A stretch of DNA of 34,347 nt from Deltaproteobacteria bacterium (GCA_016234925.1 JACRNI010000055.1:1-34347); one strand, 5' to 3'; positions 17,734-29,889 are shown, counted from the first letter of the stretch. Notes: generated by a model from the letters alone, not told the origin. Numbers and translations: made by a program.

Positions 17734-18498
17734 ATGAGGTTTAAATATCACGGCATGGGCAAATGGGGGAAATGGTTTTTATGTTTTTTATCCATCGCAA
17801 TAATTTCAGGCTGCGCAGGGACGAAAGGGGCTGAAAGAAAAGAAGCGCATACATTATATGCTGAAGGTGTGGAACTTTATCAGAAAGGTAAATACACTGA
17901 TGCAATTGAAAGACTGAAACTTGTTATGGAAGACCATCCGCTTTCAGCAGAGGCTCAAAGCGCGGAACTTCTTTTGGCAGATTCATATTTTGGCAATGAG
18001 GAGTATGATGACGCCGCGGCATATTATGCTAATTTTGTTTCCCTTCATCCTAGACATCCGAGGGCGGCATATGCGCAGTTTCAGAAAGGCATGAGTTATT
18101 TCCGCCAGATTTCTACTCTGGACAGGGACCAAACCCCTGTAAAAAAGGCGCTGATCGCATTTCAGGATTTGACATCTTCTTATCCATCGGGCTCATATGC
18201 TGAAAAATCTAAAGACATGATTTTATTCTTAAGAAAAAGGCTTGCGGAGAGAGAGTTATATATTGCTAATTTCTATTTTAAGAATAAGAATTACAAGGGC
18301 GCGCTTGCAAGGTATTCAGAGATTTTAAAGGAATATCCTGACGTCGGACTGACTGACAAGACATTATACTCCATAGGCGAGTCTTATATGAAACTCGGCG
18401 AAAAGGACCTTGCAAAGGACGCATTTTCAAATCTTATCTCAACCTATCCTGATAGTCCTTTTGCAAAGGATGCAAAGGGCTGGTTGAAGAGCATATAG
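17734..18498 (+). CDS. bamD: Outer membrane assembly lipoprotein BamD-like
   Basis: Lipobox IISGCAG, TPR-like YxxGVELYQKGKYTDAIERLKLVMEDHPLS...; strong SD aaggaggtgat. Confidence 0.8.
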   Translation: MRFKYHGMGKWGKWFLCFLSIAIISGCAGTKGAERKEAHTLYAEGVELYQKGKYTDAIERLKLVMEDHPLSAEAQSAELLLADSYFGNEEYDDAAAYYANFVSLHPRHPRAAYAQFQKGMSYFRQISTLDRDQTPVKKALIAFQDLTSSYPSGSYAEKSKDMILFLRKRLAERELYIANFYFKNKNYKGALARYSEILKEYPDVGLTDKTLYSIGESYMKLGEKDLAKDAFSNLISTYPDSPFAKDAKGWLKSI

Positions 18499-18500
18499 GT

Positions 18501-19217
18501 ATGAAAAGGCCTTTACATTGGCAGGATTTATATGAATTGGGCAAGAATGCCTTTGAAGGTAAAAGATATAATGAGGCGCAAAGATACTTTGAAGAACTGA
18601 TTAAAGAAAAGGCAAATTTTGCAGATGCATATAATTTCCTTGGCTTCATATATCATTTTAACGGCAAAACCAATGAGGCAATAGGATTTTTCAAAAAGGC
18701 TATTGAGATAAATCCGAGATATACAGAGGCATCGCTTAACCTTGCAGTTGTCTATAATGAGATTCAAGAATTTGAAAAGGCGAATGAGATTTATGCAATG
18801 GCAAAGGATGCCTCAAAACAAGGCGCAACATCCTACCTTGACCCTTATGCCAAGGGCAAACTCGCCAACATGCACGTAGAGATAGGGGCTATATATCATG
18901 AAATGGGTTTTTACAAAGAGGCTCAAGATGAGTATGAAAAGGCGATTCGCTTAAGACCAGAGTTTGTTGATATAAGAACCAGCCTTGGAATTATCTACAG
19001 GGATATGGGGGATTTTGCAGGCGCAATAAAAGAATTTGAAGAAGCGTTAAGTATAAAGCCGGAGTATCTGCCTGCAAAATTAAACATCGGCATAACGTAT
19101 TACAATATGGGACAATTGGAAGATGCAAAAAAGGCATGGATGGAAGTCCTAAAACACAATCCAAATGATAAAAAAGCAATGATGTATCTTAACCTGCTGG
19201 AGAGGTCAAAAAAATAA
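18501..19217 (+). CDS. Tetratricopeptide repeat protein
   Basis: Repeated TPR consensus (YNFLGFIYHFNGKTNEAIGFFKKAIEINPRY etc.). Confidence 0.85.
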   Translation: MKRPLHWQDLYELGKNAFEGKRYNEAQRYFEELIKEKANFADAYNFLGFIYHFNGKTNEAIGFFKKAIEINPRYTEASLNLAVVYNEIQEFEKANEIYAMAKDASKQGATSYLDPYAKGKLANMHVEIGAIYHEMGFYKEAQDEYEKAIRLRPEFVDIRTSLGIIYRDMGDFAGAIKEFEEALSIKPEYLPAKLNIGITYYNMGQLEDAKKAWMEVLKHNPNDKKAMMYLNLLERSKK

Positions 19218-19221
19218 AGAA

Positions 19222-19340
19222 AGGAGATGATATGAAAGATTACACCGATTATAAAGGCAGATTACACGGATTAAAACAAATAGTAGTCTTAAATCTGCGT
19301 AATCGTATTTTAAAAATCTGTGTAATCAATTTATTCTAAA
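19222..19340 (+). repeat. GATTACA-type interspersed repeat, copy 2
   Basis: ggagatgatatgaaagattacaccgattataaaggcagattacacggattaaaacaaatagtagtcttaaatctgcgtaatcg...aatctgtgtaatcaattt. Confidence 0.85.
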
Positions 19341-19355
19341 GAAAGGATGATAAAT

Positions 19356-19589
19356 ATGAATAAGATTATTAGCAGCGAGTTATTAGAAAGACTGCTCAAG
19401 GAAAATTTTGAATTCAAAAAGGCGTATGATTTGCATAATGATTATGAAGAAAAGGTTGCGCAGATGGACAAAAGAGCCCATCTTAATGCCAATGAAGAGA
19501 TTGAAAGAAAGAGATTACAAAAGATGAAACTGGCGCAAAAAGATAAGATGGAGGAGATGGTTTTAAAGTACGGAGAGGCGAGAGGTTGA
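19356..19589 (+). CDS. Small DUF465 (YdcH-like) protein
   Basis: LLKENFEFKKAYDLHNDYEEKVAQMDKR...ERKRLQKMKLAQKDKMEEMVLKY; ATG 19356 preferred over 19347 on SD spacing. Confidence 0.65.
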   Translation: MNKIISSELLERLLKENFEFKKAYDLHNDYEEKVAQMDKRAHLNANEEIERKRLQKMKLAQKDKMEEMVLKYGEARG

Positions 19590-19596
19590 AGAGCAA

Positions 19597-19650
19597 GTAG
19601 CGTTGCCCTTTATGGGCAACGAATTCGTCGGGGATAAACCCCGACGCTAC
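19597..19650. repeat. 54-bp REP-like element with outer stem and two internal hairpins, copy 1
   Basis: gtagcgttgccctttatgggcaacgaattcgtcggggataaaccccgacgctac; identical copy at 29890-29943. Confidence 0.93.
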
Positions 19651-19658
19651 GATTTCTT

Positions 19659-21311
19659 ATGCGAAGCGACAGGATTAAAAAAGGACTTGAAAGGGTTCCG
19701 CACAGGGCGCTCCTTTATGCAACAGGTCTCACAAAAGAGGAGATGGCAAAGCCTTTTATAGGCGTTGCAACATCCTTTAACGACCTTGTGCCGGGGCATA
19801 TCGGGATGAGAACCCTTGAGAGATTTATTGAAAAGGGCGTTCATACAGGCGGAGGGTATTCGTTTTTCTTCGGCGTGCCTGCGATATGCGACGGCATTGC
19901 AATGGGGCATACAGGCATGCATTACAGTCTGCCCAGCAGAGAACTCATTGCAGACATGATTGAGTCTGTTGCAATGGCTCATGCCTTGGATGGACTTGTT
20001 CTTTTGACAAACTGCGACAAAATCACCCCCGGAATGCTTATGGCTGCTGCAAGGCTTGACATTCCTTCTATAGTTGTTACAGCAGGACCAATGCATACAG
20101 GCATGTATCAGATGAAGAGACGCTCATTTGTCCGCGATACATATGAGGCAATCGGCAGATTTAAGAATAAAGAAATTACTCAGGATGAACTTTCAGACCT
20201 TGAGTTCTGCGCATGTCCGGGCGGAGGCTCGTGTCAGGGTATGTACACCGCAAACACGATGGCATGCGTAACCGAAGCCCTCGGCATGTCTCTTATTGGC
20301 TGTGCGACCGGTCTTGAAGGCTCTGCTGAAAAAAGAAGGACTGCGTTTGATTCAGGCGTCAGGATAGTTGAGATGGTGAAGGATGATTTGACGCCGAGAA
20401 AGATCATGACAAAGAATGCGTTTGAGAATGCCATAAGGGTTGACATGGCTCTTGGCGGTTCAACAAACACAGCGCTCCATATTCCAGCGATTGCCCATGA
20501 AACAGGCATTGACTTGTCTTTGGAAATCTTTGATAAAATAAGCAGGGAGACTCCTAATATTGTTAAGTTAGAACCGGCAGGCGACCATTTTATGGAGGAT
20601 TTGGAATACGCTGGCGGGATACCTGCTGTTATGAATAGGTTAAAAAATCTTTTAAAAGACAATATAACTGTCTCCCAAAAAACAATAAAAGGTATTGCTG
20701 AAAATGCAAAAATAAATGACAGCGATGTAATAAGAGAATTAAAAAACGCATATTATAAGGAAGGCGGCATTGCGGTTTTAAAAGGAAACCTTGCGCCTAA
20801 CGGCTGTGTTATAAAACAGACTGCTGTAAGCGATAAAATGAAACATTTTATCGGAAAGGCAAGGTGTTTTGATTCAGAAGAGTCTGCAATGCAGGTAATA
20901 CTTGCAGGAAAAATCAAGGCAGGGGATGTGGTTGTTATTAGATATGAGGGGCCCAAAGGCGGGCCCGGCATGAGGGAGATGCTTGCGCCGACAGCAACAA
21001 TTACAGGTATGGGTATGGCGGACAAGGTTGCGCTCATTACAGACGGCAGATTTTCCGGCGGCACAAGGGGACCTTGCATAGGCCACATATCACCGGAGGC
21101 AATGGAAGGCGGGACAATTGCGCTTATTAAAGATGGAGATGAGATAGAGATAGATATTCCGAACAGGAGTTTAGAGTTAAGAGTTAAGAGTGAGGAGTTA
21201 AAGAAAAGAAAAGAAAACTGGAAACCGCCGGAGCCAAAGATTAAAAAGGGCTGGCTTGCAAGATATGCAAAGGTTGTAACATCGGCGAATACAGGGGCTG
21301 TAGTAAAATGA
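19659..21311 (+). CDS. ilvD: Dihydroxy-acid dehydratase
   Basis: [106 protein letters not shown]. Confidence 0.97.
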   Translation: MRSDRIKKGLERVPHRALLYATGLTKEEMAKPFIGVATSFNDLVPGHIGMRTLERFIEKGVHTGGGYSFFFGVPAICDGIAMGHTGMHYSLPSRELIADMIESVAMAHALDGLVLLTNCDKITPGMLMAAARLDIPSIVVTAGPMHTGMYQMKRRSFVRDTYEAIGRFKNKEITQDELSDLEFCACPGGGSCQGMYTANTMACVTEALGMSLIGCATGLEGSAEKRRTAFDSGVRIVEMVKDDLTPRKIMTKNAFENAIRVDMALGGSTNTALHIPAIAHETGIDLSLEIFDKISRETPNIVKLEPAGDHFMEDLEYAGGIPAVMNRLKNLLKDNITVSQKTIKGIAENAKINDSDVIRELKNAYYKEGGIAVLKGNLAPNGCVIKQTAVSDKMKHFIGKARCFDSEESAMQVILAGKIKAGDVVVIRYEGPKGGPGMREMLAPTATITGMGMADKVALITDGRFSGGTRGPCIGHISPEAMEGGTIALIKDGDEIEIDIPNRSLELRVKSEELKKRKENWKPPEPKIKKGWLARYAKVVTSANTGAVVK

Positions 21312-21312
21312 G
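21269..21312 (+). repeat. Direct repeat, left copy (native ilvD 3' end)
   Basis: aaaggttgtaacatcggcgaatacaggggctgtagtaaaatgag; 39/44 match by eye to 22033-22076. Confidence 0.9.
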
Positions 21313-21333
21313 GTAAGGGACTCAAGACAGTTT

Positions 21334-21645
21334 ATGGTAACGCAAGAACAAATAAATCAGGTAATTAGCGCAATTATCAACGGATACCATCCTAAAAAGA
21401 TAATCCTGTTCGGCTCGTATGCTTGCGGAAGCCCTACAAGGGATAGCGATATAGACCTGCTCATAATCAAGGATGATGAGCAGCCGCCAGTTAAGAGAAA
21501 CCGCACTGTGCGGAGTTATCTAAAAAACTTTACAATACCTGTAGATGTTATTGTTAAGAGCAGTAATGAGTTTGAAATTTATAAGGACGTTATAGGAACT
21601 GTTGTATACGCAGCCAATAAATATGGCAAAGTCCTTTATGGTTAA
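21334..21645 (+). CDS. Minimal nucleotidyltransferase (MNT) domain protein
   Basis: KKIILFGSYACGSPTRDSDIDLLIIKD, NT-fold GSxAxGxxRxxSDxDL-type motif; adjoins a HEPN gene. Confidence 0.88.
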   Translation: MVTQEQINQVISAIINGYHPKKIILFGSYACGSPTRDSDIDLLIIKDDEQPPVKRNRTVRSYLKNFTIPVDVIVKSSNEFEIYKDVIGTVVYAANKYGKVLYG

Positions 21646-22075
21646 AAAAGAAGTTATAGATGGGTTGGTTAGCAAATGGATCGGAATAGCGGAAAGGGAC
21701 TTACTGACTGCGAAACAAGGACTAGAAGCGAAAACCGTCATAACAGACACGGTATGCTTTCACTGCCAACAGGCAGTGGAGAAGTATTTAAAGGCTTTTC
21801 TGGTTAAGCATCAGGTTGAGTTTATGAAGACACACAGCATCATGACGGTATTAAATCTTTGCTCGACTGTAGATAAATCGTTTAGCGAGGAGTTGTCCGA
21901 GGTCGATTACTTGACGGATTATGCCGTTGAGATTCGTTACCCTGACGAGTGGTATGAACCAACGATTGAAGAAGCCATGCAAGCGTTTCAGATGGTATTG
22001 AAGGTTAAAGGCTTTGTCGTTGATAAACTAAAAAAGGCTGTAACATCGGCGAATACTGGGGCAATAGTAAAGTGA
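21638..22075 (+). CDS. HEPN domain protein carrying an IlvD-like C-terminal tail
   Basis: AERDLLTAKQGLEAK...FHCQQAVEKYLKAFLVKHQVEFMKTHSI...DYAVEIRYPDEWYEPT; C-term [12 protein letters not shown]. Start uncertain (TTG 21602, ATG 21623 or ATG 21638). Confidence 0.85.
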   Translation: MVKKEVIDGLVSKWIGIAERDLLTAKQGLEAKTVITDTVCFHCQQAVEKYLKAFLVKHQVEFMKTHSIMTVLNLCSTVDKSFSEELSEVDYLTDYAVEIRYPDEWYEPTIEEAMQAFQMVLKVKGFVVDKLKKAVTSANTGAIVK

Positions 22076-22076
22076 G
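22033..22076 (+). repeat. Direct repeat, right copy (ilvD 3' end duplicated at the end of the HEPN gene)
   Basis: aaaggctgtaacatcggcgaatactggggcaatagtaaagtgag. Confidence 0.9.
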
Positions 22077-22092
22077 ATGTGAGAAGTGAGAG

Positions 22093-23091
22093 GTGAGAGG
22101 GAAAACACAAAACCTAATTCTACTTCCAATTATAGTTTTTTTTATCATTGCCATTCACAGAAATTCTGCATGGAATGATGCCCTGAATCTATGGCAGGAT
22201 GCTGTAAATAAATCTCCAAAAAAGGCAAGGGTGCATACAAATTTAGGGGCAGTTTATTCAGGCAAAGGGCTGTATGATGATGCGATAAGAGAATATAAAA
22301 TAGCGCTTGGGTTGAATCCGAATTATATGGAGACCCATACAAATCTTGGCGTTGCATATGCTGAAAAGAGGATGATGGGAGAGGCATTAGCCGAACTCAA
22401 AGCAGCAATAAGTTTAAAACCTGATTCATCAGAGGCGCATGACAATCTTGGTTTTGCATATTTGAGGATGGGCAAATTTGAAAACGCTATGAAAGAATTT
22501 CAAATTGCCATTGAATTAAATCCTGAAAATTATGCTGCATATTATAATTATGGTCTTGCATTAAGGGATTCTGGCAGGCTTGATGAGGCTGTTGACAAAT
22601 TAAAATTATCCATATATATAAAACCTGATGAACCCAAATCCCATTTTGACCTCGGCGTTGTTTATTATACAAAGGGTCTGCTGGATGATGCAGTAAGGGA
22701 ATATAAAACAGCGCTTGCGCTAAATCCAAATTCAATTGATGCGCGCAACAATCTTGGCGCAGCATATCTTAAAAAAGGTTTGTATGATGATGCTGAAAAA
22801 GAATTTAAAAAGGTTATTGAAATAAGACCCGACTTTGCGTCAGTTTATGGAAATCTTGGTGTTGTTTATGGCAGCAAGGGTATGCTGGACGAGGCAATTA
22901 AGGTTTTTAAAAAGGCAGTTGAACTTGAACCAAAATCAGCAGGCAATTATATAAATCTTGGATTTGCATATAAGCAAAAGGGCATGATAAAAGAGACGAT
23001 TGAAGAATATAAAAAGGCGCTGATGCTAGACCCTGATAATATTGAGGCAAAACAAGGGTTGGATGAAATTGCAAAGGAGAATGTCAATTGA
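22093..23091 (+). CDS. TPR protein with a single N-terminal TM segment; possibly a 5'-truncated membrane/TPR gene
   Basis: [53 protein letters not shown] followed by many TPRs; resembles the join between the last TM helix and TPR array in larger multi-TM TPR proteins. Confidence 0.75.
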   Translation: MRGKTQNLILLPIIVFFIIAIHRNSAWNDALNLWQDAVNKSPKKARVHTNLGAVYSGKGLYDDAIREYKIALGLNPNYMETHTNLGVAYAEKRMMGEALAELKAAISLKPDSSEAHDNLGFAYLRMGKFENAMKEFQIAIELNPENYAAYYNYGLALRDSGRLDEAVDKLKLSIYIKPDEPKSHFDLGVVYYTKGLLDDAVREYKTALALNPNSIDARNNLGAAYLKKGLYDDAEKEFKKVIEIRPDFASVYGNLGVVYGSKGMLDEAIKVFKKAVELEPKSAGNYINLGFAYKQKGMIKETIEEYKKALMLDPDNIEAKQGLDEIAKENVN

Positions 23092-24770
23092 AGATAAACG
23101 GTGCGCAGATATTTATTGAATCCTTATTAAAAGAAGGGGTTGATACAATCTTTGGTTATCCGGGCGGCGCTGTCATTCCGATATATGATGCGCTTTACAA
23201 TGACACGCGCTTAAGACATATACTTGTCCGTCATGAGCAGGGCGCTGTTCATATGGCAGACGGCTATGCAAGGGCAACAGGCAGACCCGGCGTTGTGCTT
23301 GTAACATCAGGTCCCGGCGCAACAAATACTGTAACAGGCATTGCAACAGCATATATGGATTCAATCCCGATTATTGTTTTTACAGGACAGGTGCCTACAG
23401 CGCTTATCGGCAATGATGCGTTTCAAGAGGCTGATATTGTCGGCATAACAAGACCATGCACAAAACATAATTATCTTGTAAAGGATGTCAGGGATATTGC
23501 AAGGGTTATAAAAGAGGCATTTCATATTGCAGCAACAGGCAGACCCGGCCCTGTGCTTGTTGATTTACCAAAGGATATTTTAAATGCTGCAACAGAATTC
23601 AAATATCCAGAAAAGATTGAACTCCGAAGTTATCAGCCGACATATGAAGGACATCCCGGGCAGATAAAAAGGGCGGTTGATACAATCCTTGCTTCAAAAA
23701 GGCCAGTGATATATGCGGGTGGCGGCGTGCTTTTATCAAATGCGTCAAAAGAACTAAAATCCCTTGCAGAGAAATTGAACATACCTGTTACATTGACGCT
23801 CATGGGTCTTGGCGGTTTCCCGGGGACGCATCCGCTGTTTCTCGGAATGCTAGGCATGCACGGCACATATACGGCAAATATGTCTGTAACAAATACAGAC
23901 TGCCTAATTGCAATCGGCTCAAGGTTTGATGACAGGGTTACAGGAAAGATTGATGAATTTGCGCCATATGCAAAGGTCATACATATTGATATTGACCCGA
24001 CATCCATAAGCAAAAATGTCCGTGTTGATGTGCCGATTGTCGGCGATGTTAAGCATGTATTAAAGGATATGCTGAAAGAATTGGATAATGCAAAACATAG
24101 CAAAGATGTCTTGAAAGATTGGCACGAGCAGATTGCAAAATGGAAAGACACGCACAAACTTTCTTACAAACAAAATGACAAGATAAAACCGCAGCATGTC
24201 ATAGAAAAACTCTATGAACTTACAAAGGGCAGCGCGATTATCACAACAGAGGTCGGGCAGAATCAGATGTGGGCAGCGCAGTTTTATCTTTATGACAGCC
24301 CGCGCCAGTTTTTGACATCAGGCGGGCTTGGCACAATGGGCTACGGGTTTCCAGCGGCAATAGGCGCGCAGGTTGCATTTCCTGACAAGACAGTTATTGA
24401 TATTGCAGGGGACGGCAGCATCCAGATGAACATACAGGAACTTGCAACAGCGGTTCAGCATAAACTGCCTGTAAAGGTTGCAATACTTAATAACAGATTT
24501 TTAGGCATGGTGCGGCAGTGGCAGGAATTTTTCTATGAAAAGCGGTATTCATATACATGCATGGATGCTGCGCCTGATTTTGTAAAACTCGCAGAGGCTT
24601 ATGGCGCAGTTGGACTTCGCGCAGAAAAACCAGAAGAGGTCGTGCCTGTTATAAAAGAGGCGCTTAAGGTTAATAAACCTGTGCTTATGGATTTCAGGAT
24701 TGACAGGGAAGAGGATGTTTATCCAATGGTGCCGGCAGGACAGCCTTTGAATAAGATGCTTTTGGTATAG
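23088..24770 (+). CDS. ilvB: Acetolactate synthase large subunit
   Basis: [97 protein letters not shown] start. Confidence 0.97.
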   Translation: MKINGAQIFIESLLKEGVDTIFGYPGGAVIPIYDALYNDTRLRHILVRHEQGAVHMADGYARATGRPGVVLVTSGPGATNTVTGIATAYMDSIPIIVFTGQVPTALIGNDAFQEADIVGITRPCTKHNYLVKDVRDIARVIKEAFHIAATGRPGPVLVDLPKDILNAATEFKYPEKIELRSYQPTYEGHPGQIKRAVDTILASKRPVIYAGGGVLLSNASKELKSLAEKLNIPVTLTLMGLGGFPGTHPLFLGMLGMHGTYTANMSVTNTDCLIAIGSRFDDRVTGKIDEFAPYAKVIHIDIDPTSISKNVRVDVPIVGDVKHVLKDMLKELDNAKHSKDVLKDWHEQIAKWKDTHKLSYKQNDKIKPQHVIEKLYELTKGSAIITTEVGQNQMWAAQFYLYDSPRQFLTSGGLGTMGYGFPAAIGAQVAFPDKTVIDIAGDGSIQMNIQELATAVQHKLPVKVAILNNRFLGMVRQWQEFFYEKRYSYTCMDAAPDFVKLAEAYGAVGLRAEKPEEVVPVIKEALKVNKPVLMDFRIDREEDVYPMVPAGQPLNKMLLV

Positions 24771-24782
24771 GGGAGGTTCTTG

Positions 24783-25271
24783 ATGCGTCATACAATATCC
24801 ATTTTAGTTGATAATGAGTTCGGTGTATTGAGCCGAGTTGCAGGGCTTTTTTCCGGCAGGGGATTTAATATTGAAAGCCTGTGCGTTGCAGAGACCCTTG
24901 ACCCAAAGGTCTCAAGGATGACGATAGTAACAAGGGGTGATGACCAGATAATTGAGCAAATTACAAAGCAGTTGAATAAACTTGTAAATATTATAAAGGT
25001 CTATGATTTGACAGCAGAGGAGCATATTGAGCGGGAACTTGCAATGATAAAGGTGAATGTGAGCGAAAAGGACAGGGCTGAGGTATTGAGCATAGTTGAC
25101 ATATTCAGGGCAAAGATTGTTGATGTTAGTCCAAAGACATATACAATTGAGATGACAGGCGATAATGAAAAGGTAAATGCAATGGTTGAGCTTTTAAAGC
25201 CGTTCGGCATAAAAGAGATTGCAAAGACAGGGAAAATCGCAATTGCAAGAAGCCCGAAAGCGGTAAAATAA
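24783..25271 (+). CDS. ilvN: Acetolactate synthase small subunit
   Basis: RHTISILVDNEFGVLSRVAGLFSGRGFNIESLCVAETLDPKVSRMTIVTRGDD ACT domain. Confidence 0.96.
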   Translation: MRHTISILVDNEFGVLSRVAGLFSGRGFNIESLCVAETLDPKVSRMTIVTRGDDQIIEQITKQLNKLVNIIKVYDLTAEEHIERELAMIKVNVSEKDRAEVLSIVDIFRAKIVDVSPKTYTIEMTGDNEKVNAMVELLKPFGIKEIAKTGKIAIARSPKAVK

Positions 25272-25300
25272 AATCAACGGTTTTTGGAAATGGATTTTTT

Positions 25301-26003
25301 ATGACAGATAGAGAAATTGAAGAAGTGTATCAAATCATCAAAGATTACCATGAGAAATATTTAAAAAAGCATGGGGTTAAGTTACCAAAGTTAAAAGATG
25401 CTGATGGGAAATATACCAGAAACGCGCTTGTTCTGATTTATCTAGCAAAATTTTATCCTAGCACTGTTTTAGTAACCAAACAAGATTTAACCGCATTTAT
25501 TAGGAAGTTTTATCCTGAAACAAATGATGTCCAGCAAGCAAGACATTTAGGGGCGCAGTCAGGATGGTTTATTTCAGCAGGCGGCAGGGATAATGTCCAT
25601 GTTAAGAAAATTGGGGAGTATCGGCTGATTACATTGGAAAGACCTTATCCCAACTTTAAAGGTCATAGAATTGAAACAACAGGCAATTGGGAGAATATAA
25701 AGCAGCAATATGGAAACAGATGTGCTACTTGCGGTTCAGAGGAAAATAAGAAAAATATACATTATCCTAATACAATAACAAAACTGCAAAAATCACACAT
25801 AGACCCTTTCAAATCATTAATTGAAGGCAATATCATTCCGCAATGCCAAAAATGTAACAGGGCATACAGAAATTTTTGGGTATTTGATGAAAGAGGAAGG
25901 GTTAGGGGAATAGCAAAACCGGCAGTAATTAAAAAATGCAGCAAAGACATAAAATGGAAAATCTACAAAATCTTATACAATGAATTTAAAGGAACAAATC
26001 CAA

Positions 26004-26011
<8 letters not shown>
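25301..26011 (+). CDS. HNH-type nuclease, probable type II restriction endonuclease
   Basis: CATC...QKSHIDPFKSLIEGNIIPQCQKCNRAYRNFWVFDERGRV, HNH-like with two CxxC zinc pairs; overlaps a DNA methyltransferase gene. Confidence 0.72.
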
Positions 26012-28083
<2,072 letters not shown>

Positions 28084-28100
28084 TACATGCGAGGCTTGTA

Positions 28101-28122
28101 GGGGCTTGATTTATCAAGCCCC
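28101..28122. terminator. Hairpin downstream of ilvC, terminator or REP-like
   Basis: ggggcttgat-tt-atcaagcccc 10-bp perfect stem 18 bp after the stop; followed by tttac only. Confidence 0.5.
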
Positions 28123-28336
28123 TTTACAATCAGGTTCAATAAATCGGGATGGGTAAGGAAGAAAGTTATTTATCTGTCCCATGAACCCCTACTAGCAGCC
28201 TTTCCTTCCATTCAACTACATTGCTTTCATCGGTAAATATCCAATCTCTGTCTCAGCCGCTTTTCCCTCAAAGTTTTCTTGATAGAAACATAGATTGATG
28301 ATATATATCTGCTGACTTTCTGGAGAAGTTTTTAAT

Positions 28337-29833
28337 ATGAAAAACCTTTCAATAAAAATCAAACTGTATATCCTCTTCCTTTTCTTTTTTGTAATAGGGT
28401 TTGTCAATATCATCATATTTATAAATTCCTTGAACAGGATGGCGACATACACCAATCTTTTGAATATATCAGGGTCTGAAAGGTGGCGTATCTACGGCAT
28501 TGTCTATAAAATCAATCTTTATAGTCCTGATTCAACCGAGGATGAAAAGGTATTAAAAGAACTTGTCCATATGTATGAATTGGTATTGGAGAAGATTAAA
28601 GCGTCTGTGAAGGAAGAAGATGGTGAAAGGGTGATGCTAAACAGCATAAATGCCCTATTAGAGGATATGACTAGAAAATGGATCCCTTTTAAGGCAAGCG
28701 TAAACGGCTTTATTGCTGCTGAAGGATTCAAGGCAAGAGAGGACTTCAGAAATCAGGCTGTCTATGCAGCGCCTGAACTTGTAAACTTTGCCGATAGATT
28801 AACCGGCGATATTCAAAGATATGCTGACAGCAGAGCGGTTTTTTTAAAGAGATTGACAGTCATTGCATTTTTAGTATCCATCCTGTTTTTAAGTTTTACA
28901 ATCTATATCTTTTTGAAAAGCGTGATAAAACCTATTGACGAGGCAAAGTCTTTTGCCAATAAGATCGCATCAGGCGATTTGAGTGTGAGATTAAGAACAA
29001 GGTCTCTTGACGAGATAGGAATACTCGTTCATACCCTCAATGATATGGTTGAAAAATTCGATGAGACATATAAGAATATGGAAAAGACTATAAATCAAAG
29101 GAGTGAGCAGCTTGTGAAGGCAGAGAAACTCAGCGCTATCGGCAGCCTTGCAGCCGGTATTGCGCATGAAATCAATAATCCGTTGACCGGGGTTGTCGGC
29201 TATTCACAACTTTTACTTTCAAGAGACCTCGATGATGACACAAAGAAAAAGATTAAAAAGATAAATGATGAGGCGCTTCGCGCTGCCAAGATAGTAAAAA
29301 ATCTTCAGTCTTTTGCAAGACAGGGCGCATACGAAAGGCAATATGTTGATATAAACAGTGTGATTGAAAAAACTATAGATGCAAAGAATGAGGAATTTTT
29401 ATCAAATAATATTCAAGTTGCAAGGGAATTTGGAAATGACCTGCCGTGGACAATGGGCGACCCTTTGCAGATTCAGTATGCCTTTTTAGCAATCATAAGC
29501 AATGCCGTCCATTCAATGGAAGCAACTAGCAGCAGGAAACTATTCACAGTAAAAACAAAACTTACAATAATAGACGATAAGACTAACAAGAGGATGATAA
29601 GGATATTGTTTAATGATACGGGCTGTGGTATTCCAAAAGGTATTATAGATAAGATTTTTGACCCGTTTTTTACAACAAAGGATGTCGGCAAAGGCACAGG
29701 ACTTGGTTTGTCTGCTGCGTATGGCATTATAAAGGAACACAATGGAGTTATATATGCAGAAAGCAAAGAAGGCGAGGGGACTACTATTATTGTAGAGTTA
29801 CCTGTTATAGAGGTGCCTGTGAAAAGCAAGTGA
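28337..29833 (+). CDS. Membrane sensor histidine kinase (HAMP, HisKA, HATPase)
   Basis: Two TMs, periplasmic domain with NISGSERWRIYGIVYKINLY, HAMP, SAIGSLAAGIAHEINNPLTGVVGYSQLLL, DPFFTTKDVGKGTGLGLSAAYGIIKEHNG. Confidence 0.94.
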   Translation: MKNLSIKIKLYILFLFFFVIGFVNIIIFINSLNRMATYTNLLNISGSERWRIYGIVYKINLYSPDSTEDEKVLKELVHMYELVLEKIKASVKEEDGERVMLNSINALLEDMTRKWIPFKASVNGFIAAEGFKAREDFRNQAVYAAPELVNFADRLTGDIQRYADSRAVFLKRLTVIAFLVSILFLSFTIYIFLKSVIKPIDEAKSFANKIASGDLSVRLRTRSLDEIGILVHTLNDMVEKFDETYKNMEKTINQRSEQLVKAEKLSAIGSLAAGIAHEINNPLTGVVGYSQLLLSRDLDDDTKKKIKKINDEALRAAKIVKNLQSFARQGAYERQYVDINSVIEKTIDAKNEEFLSNNIQVAREFGNDLPWTMGDPLQIQYAFLAIISNAVHSMEATSSRKLFTVKTKLTIIDDKTNKRMIRILFNDTGCGIPKGIIDKIFDPFFTTKDVGKGTGLGLSAAYGIIKEHNGVIYAESKEGEGTTIIVELPVIEVPVKSK

Positions 29834-29889
29834 AAAGACTAAAACTCAAATCTCAAAATGCAAAACTTTAGAAATGGTTCTAGGGTTCA

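Noticed and set aside
17734-23091. Possible TPR-based novel system spanning the several TPR genes
   Set aside because: BamD-like, the TPR gene at 18501 and the TPR gene at 22093 are separated by ilvD and other genes, and each is explained individually; no evidence that they act together.
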